DNA from: Agrobacterium vitis
Lineage (GTDB): Bacteria; Pseudomonadota; Alphaproteobacteria; Rhizobiales; Rhizobiaceae
NCBI RefSeq assembly: GCF_037039395.1
Contig: NZ_CP146242.1
Span: 3,297,001 to 3,361,000, forward strand
DNA: 64,000 nt
Direction: 5' to 3'
The position numbers and the translations under genes were made by a program. This document shows positions 14,420-22,785 of the stretch, piece after piece. The notes beneath the pieces are model-generated. The model did not search any database and was not told the DNA's origin. It saw only the letters and a program-made list of their open reading frames with translations. Each line of letters starts with the position of its first letter. Positions within the stretch are counted from its first letter, which is position 1.

Positions 14420-16294
14420 ATGACCAAGAAACCAAAATTGCAGGGTGGCGTTGCCGGTGCCAGGGCGCATTTTCTCGATGCGCTGGAAGAGGTGGGGGAA
14501 GGCCGGGATATTATCGACCCGGACAAGAACCTTGCCCGCGATGGCATTCGTCCCGGCCAGTGGCCCGGCGCGCCGCATGATGCCATGCCGCCAAAATGCC
14601 CCGTTACGGTACTGGGGATGAAAGGCGAGGTGGTCTATTGCGTCGGCGCGACCGGCGGCTTGCACGAAATCAGCCGGTTCGATTATCCAACGCTGCTAAA
14701 GCTGTTTTCGCCCTACATCAATTATCTGCACTGGGCCTGGCCTGCGTTCGGCAAGGCGGAAGCCGACCCGGAAACCGGGGAGGCGTTGCCGCCGAAGGTG
14801 AAGCGTGTCGAGCGCGACAAGGCTTGGGAAGCTATTATCAGCGAGGCGGGCCGTCGCGGTATCTTCGATCCGCAGGACAATGTGCGCGGTCGGGGCGGCT
14901 GGAAGGATGGAGAACAATTCATCTGGCATTCCGGCCGCCATATCTGGACGGTGCAAACCAAGCAGAAAGACGGCAAGACCGCCGACTGGAATTTGCAGCG
15001 CGCCCCGACCGGCGAATATGGCGGCATGTATTACCGCCAGGACAGTGATATTCTCCAGCCGTGGAAAAGCCCGATTGGCTGGCGCGATAGCCCGGCGCAT
15101 CAGCTGTTGCAGGATTTCGGCACATGGAACTGGCATCGGCCCAGCCTCGATCCGCTGTTTTTGTTGGGCTGGATTGGTTCGTCGCTGATGGGGGCGGCGC
15201 TGAAAACCCGGCCGATCATCTTTATCACCGGCGGACGCGGCACGGGTAAATCCACTCTGCACGATATCATCAAGGCGATTTTCGGTCAGACGCTCTATGC
15301 CACGGCCAACACCACAGCCGCCGGTATCTATCAAAATCTCGGCCAGGACAGCCGCCCGGTAGCGATCGACGAATTCGAGGCCAAGGCCAGCGGCTTTAAG
15401 GAACAGGCGATTATCGAACTGGCGCGCCAGGCCTATTCCGGTGCAAAGCTCTATCGCGGTGGCGCGAACCATGAAGGTGTTGAATTCGAGCTGCGCTCGG
15501 CCTTCATGTTCTCGGCCATCATGCATCCGCCGCTTGCCGTGCAGGACAAGAGCCGCATGGCGATTTTGCAGCTCAAGACGCTGGAAAATGACGGCAAGGG
15601 CGAACCTGTGGTGTCCGATGTGGCCGGGCGGATGCTGCTGCGGCAGATCATGGACGGCTGGCACGATTTTGACATGCATGTGCTGCCCCGCTGGCGTCGG
15701 CTGCTGCATGAGGCTGGTTTCGATGCACGCCAGATCGATACCTATGGCACGCTGCTGGCGACGGCCGAGCTGCTGGTGGGTGAACAAGGCATGATCGATA
15801 TCGGCTTTCCGGCCGACGATCCCGAACACGCCATCGACCTGCTGAAACAGGCGACCGCCATCGAGCGATCCGAACAGACGGAAAAGTGGCAGGATGTGAT
15901 TGGTCATGTCTTGGAGAGCAGCCCAGAGCTTTGGAGAGGCGGTGAAAAAAATTCAGTTCACGACTGGATTTGCGATGCCAAGCAAGGAGTTGATAAATTA
16001 AGTAATGTCAGAAAAGCATTGGGTAATGTTGGCCTGGGGATCACTCAACCTGGCAAACCGTTTGATGGTTTTGGAATAGCCGTTCCCGTGCGCGATAATC
16101 GTCTTTCGAGGATATTTGAGGGCACAGACTATCAAAGTGGCGGCTGGAACCAAGCGCTCAGGCAAGCACCTGATTATCTAGTGACAAAAGACACGCCGAT
16201 GGTGCGGGTCGGAAACGAACCAAAGCGATGCATCGTTTTTGATTTCGATGCGTATGAAGCTTTTGTAACGGGCAGTTCTAGCGTGCTGGATTGA
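14420..16294 (+). CDS. Phage replicative helicase/primase-type ATPase
   Basis: 624 residues. Walker A GGRGTGKST near residue 270, preceded by PIIFITGGRG, and an acidic IDEFEAKASG Walker-B-like segment at about 315, followed by a sensor-like SAFMFSAIMHPPL. This layout is that of phage DNA-dependent ATPases in the primase-helicase class. The last 130 residues (from about 490) are different in composition, with more A/T-ending codons, suggesting recent exchange of the C-terminal part. Start ATG 14420 has only a weak GGGGCAG behind it. Confidence 0.75.
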   Translation: MTKKPKLQGGVAGARAHFLDALEEVGEGRDIIDPDKNLARDGIRPGQWPGAPHDAMPPKCPVTVLGMKGEVVYCVGATGGLHEISRFDYPTLLKLFSPYINYLHWAWPAFGKAEADPETGEALPPKVKRVERDKAWEAIISEAGRRGIFDPQDNVRGRGGWKDGEQFIWHSGRHIWTVQTKQKDGKTADWNLQRAPTGEYGGMYYRQDSDILQPWKSPIGWRDSPAHQLLQDFGTWNWHRPSLDPLFLLGWIGSSLMGAALKTRPIIFITGGRGTGKSTLHDIIKAIFGQTLYATANTTAAGIYQNLGQDSRPVAIDEFEAKASGFKEQAIIELARQAYSGAKLYRGGANHEGVEFELRSAFMFSAIMHPPLAVQDKSRMAILQLKTLENDGKGEPVVSDVAGRMLLRQIMDGWHDFDMHVLPRWRRLLHEAGFDARQIDTYGTLLATAELLVGEQGMIDIGFPADDPEHAIDLLKQATAIERSEQTEKWQDVIGHVLESSPELWRGGEKNSVHDWICDAKQGVDKLSNVRKALGNVGLGITQPGKPFDGFGIAVPVRDNRLSRIFEGTDYQSGGWNQALRQAPDYLVTKDTPMVRVGNEPKRCIVFDFDAYEAFVTGSSSVLD

Positions 16295-16297
16295 AAA

Positions 16298-16322
16298 AGG
16301 CGGGAAATCCCGCCTCTTTTTA
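16298..16322. terminator. Bidirectional terminator between converging genes
   Basis: AGGCGGGA and TCCCGCCT form the stem (16298-16305 with 16308-16315). On the plus strand CTTTTTATT follows, and on the minus strand TTTTTC follows, so it serves both the helicase gene and the leftward gene ending at 16329. Confidence 0.85.
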
Positions 16323-16328
16323 TTATTC

Positions 16329-16496
16329 TTATTCTACCTTGGTTTTTCTATGTTCTTCCAGCAATGGACTAACGCTGATCCCTAAAACATCCATCACATC
16401 TTTTGCGGCTCTGTATCCAGGATACATTTCAGCAATGAGCCGCACATAAGCGATTTTATCTGCAAGCGATGCTTTTTTCAGTGGATGCTCTGTCAT
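16329..16496 (-). CDS. 55-residue hypothetical protein
   Basis: Starts at ATG 16496, overlapping the upstream stop by ATGA; GGGAGCAGGG lies before it. The product (MTEHPLKKASLADKIAYVRL..) is charged and helical, ending LLEEHRKTKVE. No domain recognised. Second gene of the small leftward operon behind the C4-like RNA. Confidence 0.6.
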   Translation of the reverse strand: MTEHPLKKASLADKIAYVRLIAEMYPGYRAAKDVMDVLGISVSPLLEEHRKTKVE

Positions 16497-16732
16497 TGAA
16501 CCCTGCTCCCTTCGACAGTGATGTATTTGGTATTGAGGATTTCAGTCTTGGTCTGCTCGCAAGCCTCGACCTTGTCCAGCATCATCCAGAACAGCGTATT
16601 CAGCTCGCTGACCATTCCGGCAATTGCGTCGGCGTCAGCGTGCTCTGAGACGGTAATTCCCAGGCGGATCAGTGCCCGCAGATCGACAAGCTTGTCTTCC
16701 AGATTGTGCATGGATTGGGTAATTGTGGTCAT
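16493..16732 (-). CDS. Hypothetical prophage protein downstream of C4-like RNA
   Basis: 79 residues from ATG 16732, with GAGGAA just upstream. Helical (MHNLEDKLVDLRALIRLGIT; VSELNTLFWMMLDKVEACEQ). In P1-type C4 systems the gene downstream of the RNA is an antirepressor or inhibitor; by position this could be the regulated gene, which is inference only. Confidence 0.6.
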   Translation of the reverse strand: MTTITQSMHNLEDKLVDLRALIRLGITVSEHADADAIAGMVSELNTLFWMMLDKVEACEQTKTEILNTKYITVEGSRVQ

Positions 16733-16786
16733 CACGGTTCCTCGGTTCGATTTGAACCCTGTCACCAGCTTTCCATTCTGGTGGCC

Positions 16787-16852
16787 GGGCGATAACGGGT
16801 TGGAAAGACCGGGCCGAGGTCCCGGCAAGCCTCACGGCTTCCCATTACGCCC
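16787..16852 (-). ncRNA. C4-like antisense RNA candidate
   Basis: On the minus strand the 66 bases fold as an outer stem (GGGCGTAATGGG with CCCGTTATCGCCC, one bulge and one G-T pair), enclosing AAGCC-GTGA-GGCTT and CCGGG..CCCGG hairpins. This two-hairpin junction and the GTCTTTCCAACC segment resemble the phage P1/P7 C4 RNA. The CTTTCCA segment is complementary to TGGAAAG in two flanking repeats (16765-16781 and 16902-16918). Identification is by memory of the family's shape. Confidence 0.5.
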
Positions 16853-16858
16853 GACCAT

Positions 16859-16881
16859 AAAAAAACGCGCATTGCGCGCGT
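16859..16881 (-). terminator. Intrinsic terminator upstream of C4-like RNA
   Basis: Leftward reading gives CGCGC-AAT-GCGCG followed by seven T (16865-16859). It lies only seven bases upstream of the C4-like structure, so it would end any transcript coming from the right unless read through. Confidence 0.7.
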
Positions 16882-17327
16882 CGGACGCCTCGGTTTACGG
16901 ACCAGCTTTCCATTCTGGACTTCACCTTTTTCGTGAAGCAGTGCGACGATACACGCCCTTCCGTCATCATTCAAGAGGCTTGTCGCAGCCCACGCCCTGT
17001 TCAGATTGCGTCATCAATCCTCATAAAATCGCCGCCGCAATTGACACTTTCCCCCGCCCCGGAGGGATTGAAAGCGGAGCCTGCGCCAAAACTGCGTTTT
17101 GCGAGCGGAGATAGGCGACACGAGATAATCAGCACATTGGCCGCTCGCCGCATTCGGCCTGTTCGCGGCGCATCCTCCCATTTCATTGCCAGCCTTGTGG
17201 CCGCGATCCGCCTGGCGCTGGCGAAAGATAAGGCGCAGGCAACTAACGAGGCCAAGGCCGTGAAATGGTGGCCTCTGGCGGAGTGTTTCGCCACTCGCAG
17301 GGTGCGGGGAAGGATTTGTTACAAGAG
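16882..17327. other. No confident gene; overlapping weak frames on both strands
   Basis: Several frames are open on both strands (for example 16933-17343 plus, 17001-17294 minus) but none has a convincing ribosome-binding site or recognised domain. It carries the second copy of the ACCAGCTTTCCATTCTGG repeat at 16901-16918. It probably holds the promoter of the leftward C4 operon. Confidence 0.4.
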
Positions 17328-17530
17328 TGTAGCAACGTTGTAGCATTCAAATGCTACAGAATTAACCAATAAAATCATGGAGATATGAGTTTGTAGCATT
17401 GTAGCAAGGAAACATATCCCCATACGCGCGCGCGTATGCGTATGAAATTGATGATGATACAATGATACATTTGCTACAAATATGAATTTATTGATAAATT
17501 TTGTATCATTTGTGTAGCATCGTTGTAACA
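17328..17530. repeat. AT-rich cluster of TTGTAGCA repeats; possible origin or regulatory iterons
   Basis: TTGTAGCA or close variants occur at 17327-17334, 17338-17345, 17391-17398, 17399-17406, 17511-17518 and 17523-17530, with inverted copies at 17352-17358 and 17472-17479. TGTAGCAT..ATGCTACA (17339-17358) is an 8-bp inverted repeat with a 4-base loop. In the middle lies an 18-bp perfect palindrome CATACGCGCGCGCGTATG (17421-17438). It stands directly in front of the packaging genes in the lowest-GC part of the prophage. Confidence 0.6.
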
Positions 17531-17565
17531 GGCCACCAACCGAATAAACAAATCGGGTGATAGTG

Positions 17566-18240
17566 ATGGATGACGGAAAAGGCGAGAATTCGGGGCTTTT
17601 TGGGGCACACACGCCGGGCGAAAATCCTGCGGCGGCCAAGGTTGGCGCGGTCAAAGCGGCGGTTGCCGATGCCATGGGCGATCTGGCGGCGCGGCTGACC
17701 GGGCAGGAAGACGAGGCCGAGCAACCATCGTTGATGCTCGATGAGATGGACGAGCAAATGGCGCTGTTCTCCGGGCCGGTGCGCCATGTGGCGAACCAAA
17801 TCGATATCGCCAGACGCGGGAGAGGGAGGCCAAAAGGCAGCCAGAACAAGTCCAGCCGGGAATTTGCCGATGTGTTGCAGCGCATGGGCTACCGTCACCC
17901 TGGCCTCAACCTCGCCGCCATGGCGAACGCCGATCCGGCTGCGCTGGCGCTCGAACTGGCGGGGTTCGAGTGTGGCGAGCATGAACCGCTTGCCGTGTTG
18001 CGGGCGATGGTCGACGCGGGCAGGATCAGCCGTGATCAGGCAATCGGCTTGATGGACAGTGCCATGGGTTATGTCCTCAAGGCCAACGCCGAGCTGTTGC
18101 CGTATTTCGAGAGCAAGGCCCCGACGAAGCTGAATGTTGACAAGAAGTCGGTCATGGGGATCATGGTCATCGGTGAGATGGAAGCACCGAAGGCGGATAA
18201 GAGCGATATCCTCGACCTGACCAAATTCCCTGCGCCGTGA
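17566..18240 (+). CDS. Putative terminase small subunit
   Basis: 224 residues from ATG 17566 (GTG 17557 is in frame upstream). Acidic N-terminal third, then RRGRGRPKGSQNKSSREFAD, a basic DNA-contacting segment common in phage packaging proteins, and a helical C-terminal half. Assignment rests mainly on position directly before the large terminase and the basic motif. It should recognise the packaging site and recruit TerL. Confidence 0.6.
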   Translation: MDDGKGENSGLFGAHTPGENPAAAKVGAVKAAVADAMGDLAARLTGQEDEAEQPSLMLDEMDEQMALFSGPVRHVANQIDIARRGRGRPKGSQNKSSREFADVLQRMGYRHPGLNLAAMANADPAALALELAGFECGEHEPLAVLRAMVDAGRISRDQAIGLMDSAMGYVLKANAELLPYFESKAPTKLNVDKKSVMGIMVIGEMEAPKADKSDILDLTKFPAP

Positions 18241-18260
18241 TAATGAATTCAAGGCGTTAG

Positions 18261-18292
18261 CCGTGCGACATTGGTGCGGTCATGTCGCACGG
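18261..18292. repeat. Perfect 11-bp inverted repeat after terminase small subunit gene
   Basis: CCGTGCGACAT (18261-18271) and ATGTCGCACGG (18282-18292) with a 10-base loop. No T-tract follows. The nine-base core of the arms is identical to the arms at 1685-1721 beside attL. It could be a terminator, a protein-binding site, or part of the packaging site. Confidence 0.6.
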
Positions 18293-18605
18293 TTGTTAAG
18301 CCGTTGATATAATTCGATATCGCAATAATCATAAATCATTAGGGCAGTTTCGACCGGCGGGCATTTCCCCGCCGAGCGCCCGCCGCGTGGTCGCGCCTGG
18401 TGGGGTCCCCCTCGCGTGCGCGTGCAGGCGCGGGCGGCGGCGCTTCAAAAATCCGCGCGCGCCACCCCACCCCGGGCCGGGCGGCTCACACACACCGGGT
18501 CGCCCCGGCCTTTGCCAGTGAACCCATTTGTGGCCGACCTAATCTCTATTTCGACAGAGCGGGCGCGGGCGCGCGGGTTCTGGCGGCTTATGGAGGGCTG
18601 CGGGT
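18293..18605. other. Intergenic region between terminase genes, no gene seen
   Basis: About 310 bases, first AT-rich (18300-18345) then very GC-rich with short G/C runs and AGGAGGG-type sequence just before TerL. It is a natural place for the packaging (cos or pac) site or a late promoter, but no specific signal can be named. Confidence 0.4.
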
Positions 18606-20222
18606 ATGGGTGTAGGCATCACGAATTATCGGCCACCGGGACCGATTGGGGCGGCGTTTTTGAAATCGCGCGGGCCTATCGATACCATTATGGGGCCAGG
18701 TGGATCGGGTAAAACAGTCTGTTCTGTGATGAAAGGCCCGATGATTGCGGCGCAGTACATGCCAGTCTGCAAGGATGGCTGGGTGCGCGTGAAAACGCTC
18801 TGCGTGCGAAATACCTATCGGAGCTTTGCGAAGACGGCCTTGGAAAGCTGGTACGGAAAGTTTCCCATCGGGCATGAATGGCAGGTAAGCCATGAAGGCG
18901 GTCAGGATCGCCCTGTTGTCCATAAGCTGCAATGGATTGCCGACCGTGGCCGGGAAAAGGTCAAGGTCGAATACATCATGGAAACCGGTGCTGTTGGTGA
19001 TAACGATCTTGAGGAGTTTGCTAAAGGTTACGAAATTTCAATGGCATGGGTCAATGAATATGACCTGATGCCGGAAAAAACGTTGCCGCTGTTTCTCGGC
19101 CGTTGTGGCCGTTATCCCCCGATGGAAATGATTGCGCCCTCCGAGCTGGAGCGGGTTTCGAGAGACGGACGGACCCAAATGCGCCGCATGGGTTTGGAGA
19201 TTTCCGACACTGAGCTTGTCGTTCCCCAGATCGCATGGGGGGATATGAACCCGCCTGATGTGGATCATCCAGCCTATACGATCCCCTTCGGGCAGGACGG
19301 CAAGCCCGGAACGATTGTGCAGGATATCACGCCGGGTTGGAACGGATTTTGGCAGCCCGGTGGCTTGTCTCCCCATGCTGAAAACAGGGCGGGCAAACCG
19401 CGAAGCTCGTACCAAAAGGAAGAGGCGACGACCAAAGACAAGGCCGTCGTGCGCCGCATGGTCCATTCGCTGCCTGCCTACGCGAAGGATGGAAAGCCAG
19501 TCTATGAGGATGATTTCTCTGTTGAATTTCATTGCGCCGATCAGGAAATTCAGTTTGTACCCCAGCTTGGCCTAACCATCGGTATAGATGCAGGCGGCTC
19601 GCCAGCAGCGACATTCGGGCAGATGTCTCCGAGCGGACAGAATAGGTTGCTGGCTGAGCTGACGGCAGATCCGGGAACAGGGCCGACGCGATTTGGTCAC
19701 ATGATTTTGTCGCTTATGATGGGGCGCTTTGCCGGAGCGGCTTTTGTGCATGCGTGGGGCGATCCATCGGCGTGGTATGGCGCGGACAGTGCCACCGGGG
19801 AGTTCCACTGGATCAACACATTGCAAAGCGTTGTGCGCTTTCAAATTAATCCAGCACCGTCGAATGAGCCATCAATCCGACAGGAAGCGGTCAAGCATTT
19901 CCTTGGGCTTCGCCTCGATAACAATACGCCCGGCTATATCATCGATCCCAGCTGCAAAGTCGTTCGCGGTGGGTTTGCCGCCCACTACAAGTTTACGAAA
20001 AAAACCTCGTCGAGCCAAACGGACAAGGGGCTTGTCGACAAGAACCCCTATTCTCACCCGCATGACGCGGAGCAATATCGCTGCCTCGGCGTTCTCGGCA
20101 TTGCCGCTCTGACGGCCCATGCGGCTCAATCCACCTTGCCGTCGAATGTCGAAAACCTGCATCGCCATCGGCAAGACCGTTCCACCGGCCCGAAACGGGA
20201 TTTCTCGGTATGGGATGTTTGA
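18606..20222 (+). CDS. terL: Terminase large subunit
   Basis: 538 residues. Walker A GPGGSGKT at residues 30-37, an ATPase region up to about 300, and the nuclease domain starting at LGLTIGIDAGGSPAATFGQ, where Asp near residue 327 should bind metal; a C-terminal HPHDAEQYR gives further acidic and His residues. It drives DNA into the prohead and cuts the concatemer. ATG 18606 follows GGAGGG. The next gene overlaps its end. Confidence 0.88.
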   Translation: MGVGITNYRPPGPIGAAFLKSRGPIDTIMGPGGSGKTVCSVMKGPMIAAQYMPVCKDGWVRVKTLCVRNTYRSFAKTALESWYGKFPIGHEWQVSHEGGQDRPVVHKLQWIADRGREKVKVEYIMETGAVGDNDLEEFAKGYEISMAWVNEYDLMPEKTLPLFLGRCGRYPPMEMIAPSELERVSRDGRTQMRRMGLEISDTELVVPQIAWGDMNPPDVDHPAYTIPFGQDGKPGTIVQDITPGWNGFWQPGGLSPHAENRAGKPRSSYQKEEATTKDKAVVRRMVHSLPAYAKDGKPVYEDDFSVEFHCADQEIQFVPQLGLTIGIDAGGSPAATFGQMSPSGQNRLLAELTADPGTGPTRFGHMILSLMMGRFAGAAFVHAWGDPSAWYGADSATGEFHWINTLQSVVRFQINPAPSNEPSIRQEAVKHFLGLRLDNNTPGYIIDPSCKVVRGGFAAHYKFTKKTSSSQTDKGLVDKNPYSHPHDAEQYRCLGVLGIAALTAHAAQSTLPSNVENLHRHRQDRSTGPKRDFSVWDV

Positions 20223-20713
20223 GGTTCGAAAGTCCTTCGCTGCTGACGGATTGCCTTGACATGGCGGGGCCGTGGTCGGTGACGCGGAAGGTGTTTCTCT
20301 GGCAGCATCAGAACGGCGATAGCATTTCAATTTTCGATGATGACGGGCTGCTGGCGATGGCCTTTCTCGTGAGCCGTGAGGACGGCACTTGGGAATTCGC
20401 GCTGGCCCTACGCGCACGCGCACGCGAGAGGATGCTGGAACTCTGCCGCTTCGCCCACTTAACGCTCGCCCGACTGGCCGACACTGGAGCCGTGATCATC
20501 TGCCATGTGATGGACGGCAACAAGACCGGTTCGCGCATGGCGCGCCTTGTGGGCTTTACGCCCGCCGGCGGGACGCTGTGGAAGTGGAGCGGGAAGCATG
20601 ACAAACGCGGTGAAGGGTCTGTTCGGGGGCAAGCAGGACGATACGGCGAAGAAGAGCCAGCAGCTCCAGCAGGTGGCGAACGACCGGCAATTGCAATCGC
20701 TGAACACCAGTGA
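20210..20713 (+). CDS. GNAT-like phage protein
   Basis: 167 residues, ATG 20210 inside the end of terL. The central segment DDDGLLAMAFLVSREDGTWE, LALRARARERMLELCRFAHL and MARLVGFTPAGGTLWKW follows the strand order of acetyltransferase-like proteins often found between terminase and portal in podoviruses (T7 gp13 region). Its C-terminal 38 residues overlap the next gene in another frame and look unstructured. Acetyltransferase activity is not certain. Confidence 0.6.
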   Translation: MGCLRFESPSLLTDCLDMAGPWSVTRKVFLWQHQNGDSISIFDDDGLLAMAFLVSREDGTWEFALALRARARERMLELCRFAHLTLARLADTGAVIICHVMDGNKTGSRMARLVGFTPAGGTLWKWSGKHDKRGEGSVRGQAGRYGEEEPAAPAGGERPAIAIAEHQ

Positions 20714-20804
20714 CAGCAAGATCCTTGCGACCCGGCGCACGCCGCGTGGCCGCAGGCTGTTCGAAGATGGCGGCTCGACCGGTGCCACGGCGGTTCTGTC
20801 CTGA
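20598..20804 (+). CDS. Small conserved morphogenesis protein
   Basis: 68 residues from ATG 20598, preceded by GCGGGAAGC. Polar sequence KGLFGGKQDDTAKKSQQLQQ and a basic TRRTPRGRRLFEDG, typical of short proteins before portal genes. It overlaps the end of the GNAT-like gene by 116 bases and its stop overlaps the portal ATG. Function unknown. Confidence 0.65.
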   Translation: MTNAVKGLFGGKQDDTAKKSQQLQQVANDRQLQSLNTSDSKILATRRTPRGRRLFEDGGSTGATAVLS

Positions 20805-22405
20805 TGGCGGCCTTTGATCTGAAATCCGTTATCCGGCGCAAGGATAAAATCTGGGGCCAGCGGGCGCCCTGGACGTCGATTTATCAGGAAGCCTATGATT
20901 TTGCCGTGCCGATGCGCCGCCCTGGTGGCGCTGGTAAGCTGAAATACGCTGACAAATTGTTCGATATGACCGCGCCGATGTCGGCCATGTATTTCGCGGG
21001 CAACCTACAGCGCAGCTTGTTTCCGGCGGGTCAGCCTGCCTTTGTGCTCGAAACCGGGCCACTGGCGGCCATGAAGCTTTCCGCCCCGGATCGTAAGCAG
21101 CTCGACCGCATCCTTTACGAGACCTCGACCCTGATCCATCCGTTTTTTCTGGCGGGTGACTGGGATACGGCGGTTCATGAAATGTGCGTCGATCTTTCGG
21201 TGGGAACCGGTGCCATTCTGCCAGTGAAGGGAACGCCCGACAAGCCGGTGATGTTCTGCGCCATTCCGTTCGACCAGTTGGCGATTGGTGTCGATGCCTT
21301 TGGCCGGGTGAATTACGTCAGCTGGAAACAGCAGATCGAATACGAGCAGCTGGTGGGCGCGTTCCCGGATGGGGATTTCCCTGACGATGTGAGGGAAAAG
21401 GCGAAATCCAACGCTTCCGATGAGACGACGCTCTATCAGGATTTCTACGCTGACAGCCTGCCCGGCGGCGGCTGGCATTTCGTCGCCTATGTCGACAAGA
21501 GCGCCGTGCCGATCCGGCATGAACGCTATCGCACCCAGCCGATTGCCGTGCCGCGCTACTATCGTGTGCCAGGTGAAGCTTATGGCCGGGGCGTGATCCT
21601 GACGGCGTTGCCGACCATCAAAACGCTGAACAAGGTGCAGGAACTGGCGCTGAAAACAGCGGCGATTTCGATGCTGGGTATCTGGGCTTACCGGTCGGGC
21701 GGGACGTTTAATCCCAACAATGTGCGAATGGGGCCTGGTGAATTCTGGGCGATGCAATCGACCGGCGGCATGATGGGGCCGGATGTTTCGCGGCTGGATA
21801 CGCCCGGCAACATGAATGTGGCGAATGTGCTGGTGGGCGATCTGCAAAGCCAGATCAAGCAGGCCACGTTTGATAACCGCCTGCCGGAATATCAAGGCAC
21901 GCCGCGTTCTGCCTCGGAAATGACCGGGCGGATGCAGCAAGGGGCAAACATCCATATCGGTGCCTTCGGGCGGCTGGTGAATGAGATCATGCCTGTGATC
22001 GTGCCGCGTGTGGCGGAAATTCTCTCCGGGTTCGGCATTCTGCCGATGGTTGCCAATGTGGACGATCTGCTGATTGCGATCTCGGTGCGCTCGCCCATGA
22101 AGGCGGCCCTGAATGCTGACCGGCTGAATGCCATCGCCAATTACCATGATCTCGTGGCGAATTTCGTCGGGCCGGAAAAGGCGCGGCTCTATGAGAACAT
22201 GGACAAAATCATGGAGCGGATCGGTGAAGGATTGCAGATCGACAAGGATTTGATCCCCGATGAGGACCAGAAAAAGAAGATCGCAGATGAAATCAACAAG
22301 GAACGGCAACAGCAAATGGCTGCAATGTTTGCGCAGGAAGCCGCCAAGCAGGCCCCTAAAGTGCTTGGGGATGCGGCGGCGCAGGATATGAGGGCAGCAG
22401 CATGA
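20804..22405 (+). CDS. Portal protein (podovirus head-to-tail connector)
   Basis: 533 residues. N-terminal WTSIYQEAYDFAVPMRRPGG and KLFDMTAPMSAMYFAGNLQR plus SLFPAGQPAF are the signature of the podovirus head-to-tail connecting protein family; later RYYRVPGEAYGRGVILTALP and QSTGGMMGPDV fit as well. Forms the dodecameric channel for DNA packaging and ejection. ATG overlaps the previous stop; the next gene overlaps by ATGA. Confidence 0.92.
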   Translation: MAAFDLKSVIRRKDKIWGQRAPWTSIYQEAYDFAVPMRRPGGAGKLKYADKLFDMTAPMSAMYFAGNLQRSLFPAGQPAFVLETGPLAAMKLSAPDRKQLDRILYETSTLIHPFFLAGDWDTAVHEMCVDLSVGTGAILPVKGTPDKPVMFCAIPFDQLAIGVDAFGRVNYVSWKQQIEYEQLVGAFPDGDFPDDVREKAKSNASDETTLYQDFYADSLPGGGWHFVAYVDKSAVPIRHERYRTQPIAVPRYYRVPGEAYGRGVILTALPTIKTLNKVQELALKTAAISMLGIWAYRSGGTFNPNNVRMGPGEFWAMQSTGGMMGPDVSRLDTPGNMNVANVLVGDLQSQIKQATFDNRLPEYQGTPRSASEMTGRMQQGANIHIGAFGRLVNEIMPVIVPRVAEILSGFGILPMVANVDDLLIAISVRSPMKAALNADRLNAIANYHDLVANFVGPEKARLYENMDKIMERIGEGLQIDKDLIPDEDQKKKIADEINKERQQQMAAMFAQEAAKQAPKVLGDAAAQDMRAAA

Positions 22406-22785
22406 GCGGGCCTTTCATTGCGGGTCGGGAGGCGCAGCCGCTTGATCTTCTGGAACAGGGTATGGCTGGGAATGGCTGGGACGGGTTGGAAAGCCTGTTC
22501 AACATGGATGGCCCGAAAGACGAATTGAAGCCGGAAGACGAACTGGCCGAATTCATGTGGGGTCTTTCCCAGACCGTACAGGGCCGAAAGATGTTCGAAT
22601 GGATGATGGATATTTCCATTCGCCAGCCCTTGCGCATTACCGGCGCAACCATTGAGCAAAGCGCCCTGATGGGCGCAACGCGCCAAGGCATCAACGGATT
22701 TGCCGAGGTGATCCTGAAGGCGATTGCCGAGGGAAGCCAGATCAATTCCACCCGTAAACAATCCCAGAATGGAGCTGGATCATGA
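22402..22785 (+). CDS. Small virion-region protein (Bbp19-like)
   Basis: 127 residues. LSQTVQGRKMFEWMMDIS and IEQSALMGATRQGINGFAEV follow the pattern of the short podovirus proteins after the portal (Bbp19-like: shrink-wrapped helix pair with a GxR..G motif). Function unknown. Overlaps both neighbours by ATGA. Confidence 0.65.
   Translation: MSGPFIAGREAQPLDLLEQGMAGNGWDGLESLFNMDGPKDELKPEDELAEFMWGLSQTVQGRKMFEWMMDISIRQPLRITGATIEQSALMGATRQGINGFAEVILKAIAEGSQINSTRKQSQNGAGS

Noticed and set aside
16762..16974. 70-residue leftward frame ending RYRPATRMESW
   Set aside because: It runs across the terminator and the C4-like structure; such frames are regularly seen over C4 regions. Kept only as a hint for the RNA.
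16933..17343. 136-residue rightward frame and opposing minus-strand frames
   Set aside because: No ribosome-binding site or domain and mutually exclusive frames; left as uncertain intergenic region.
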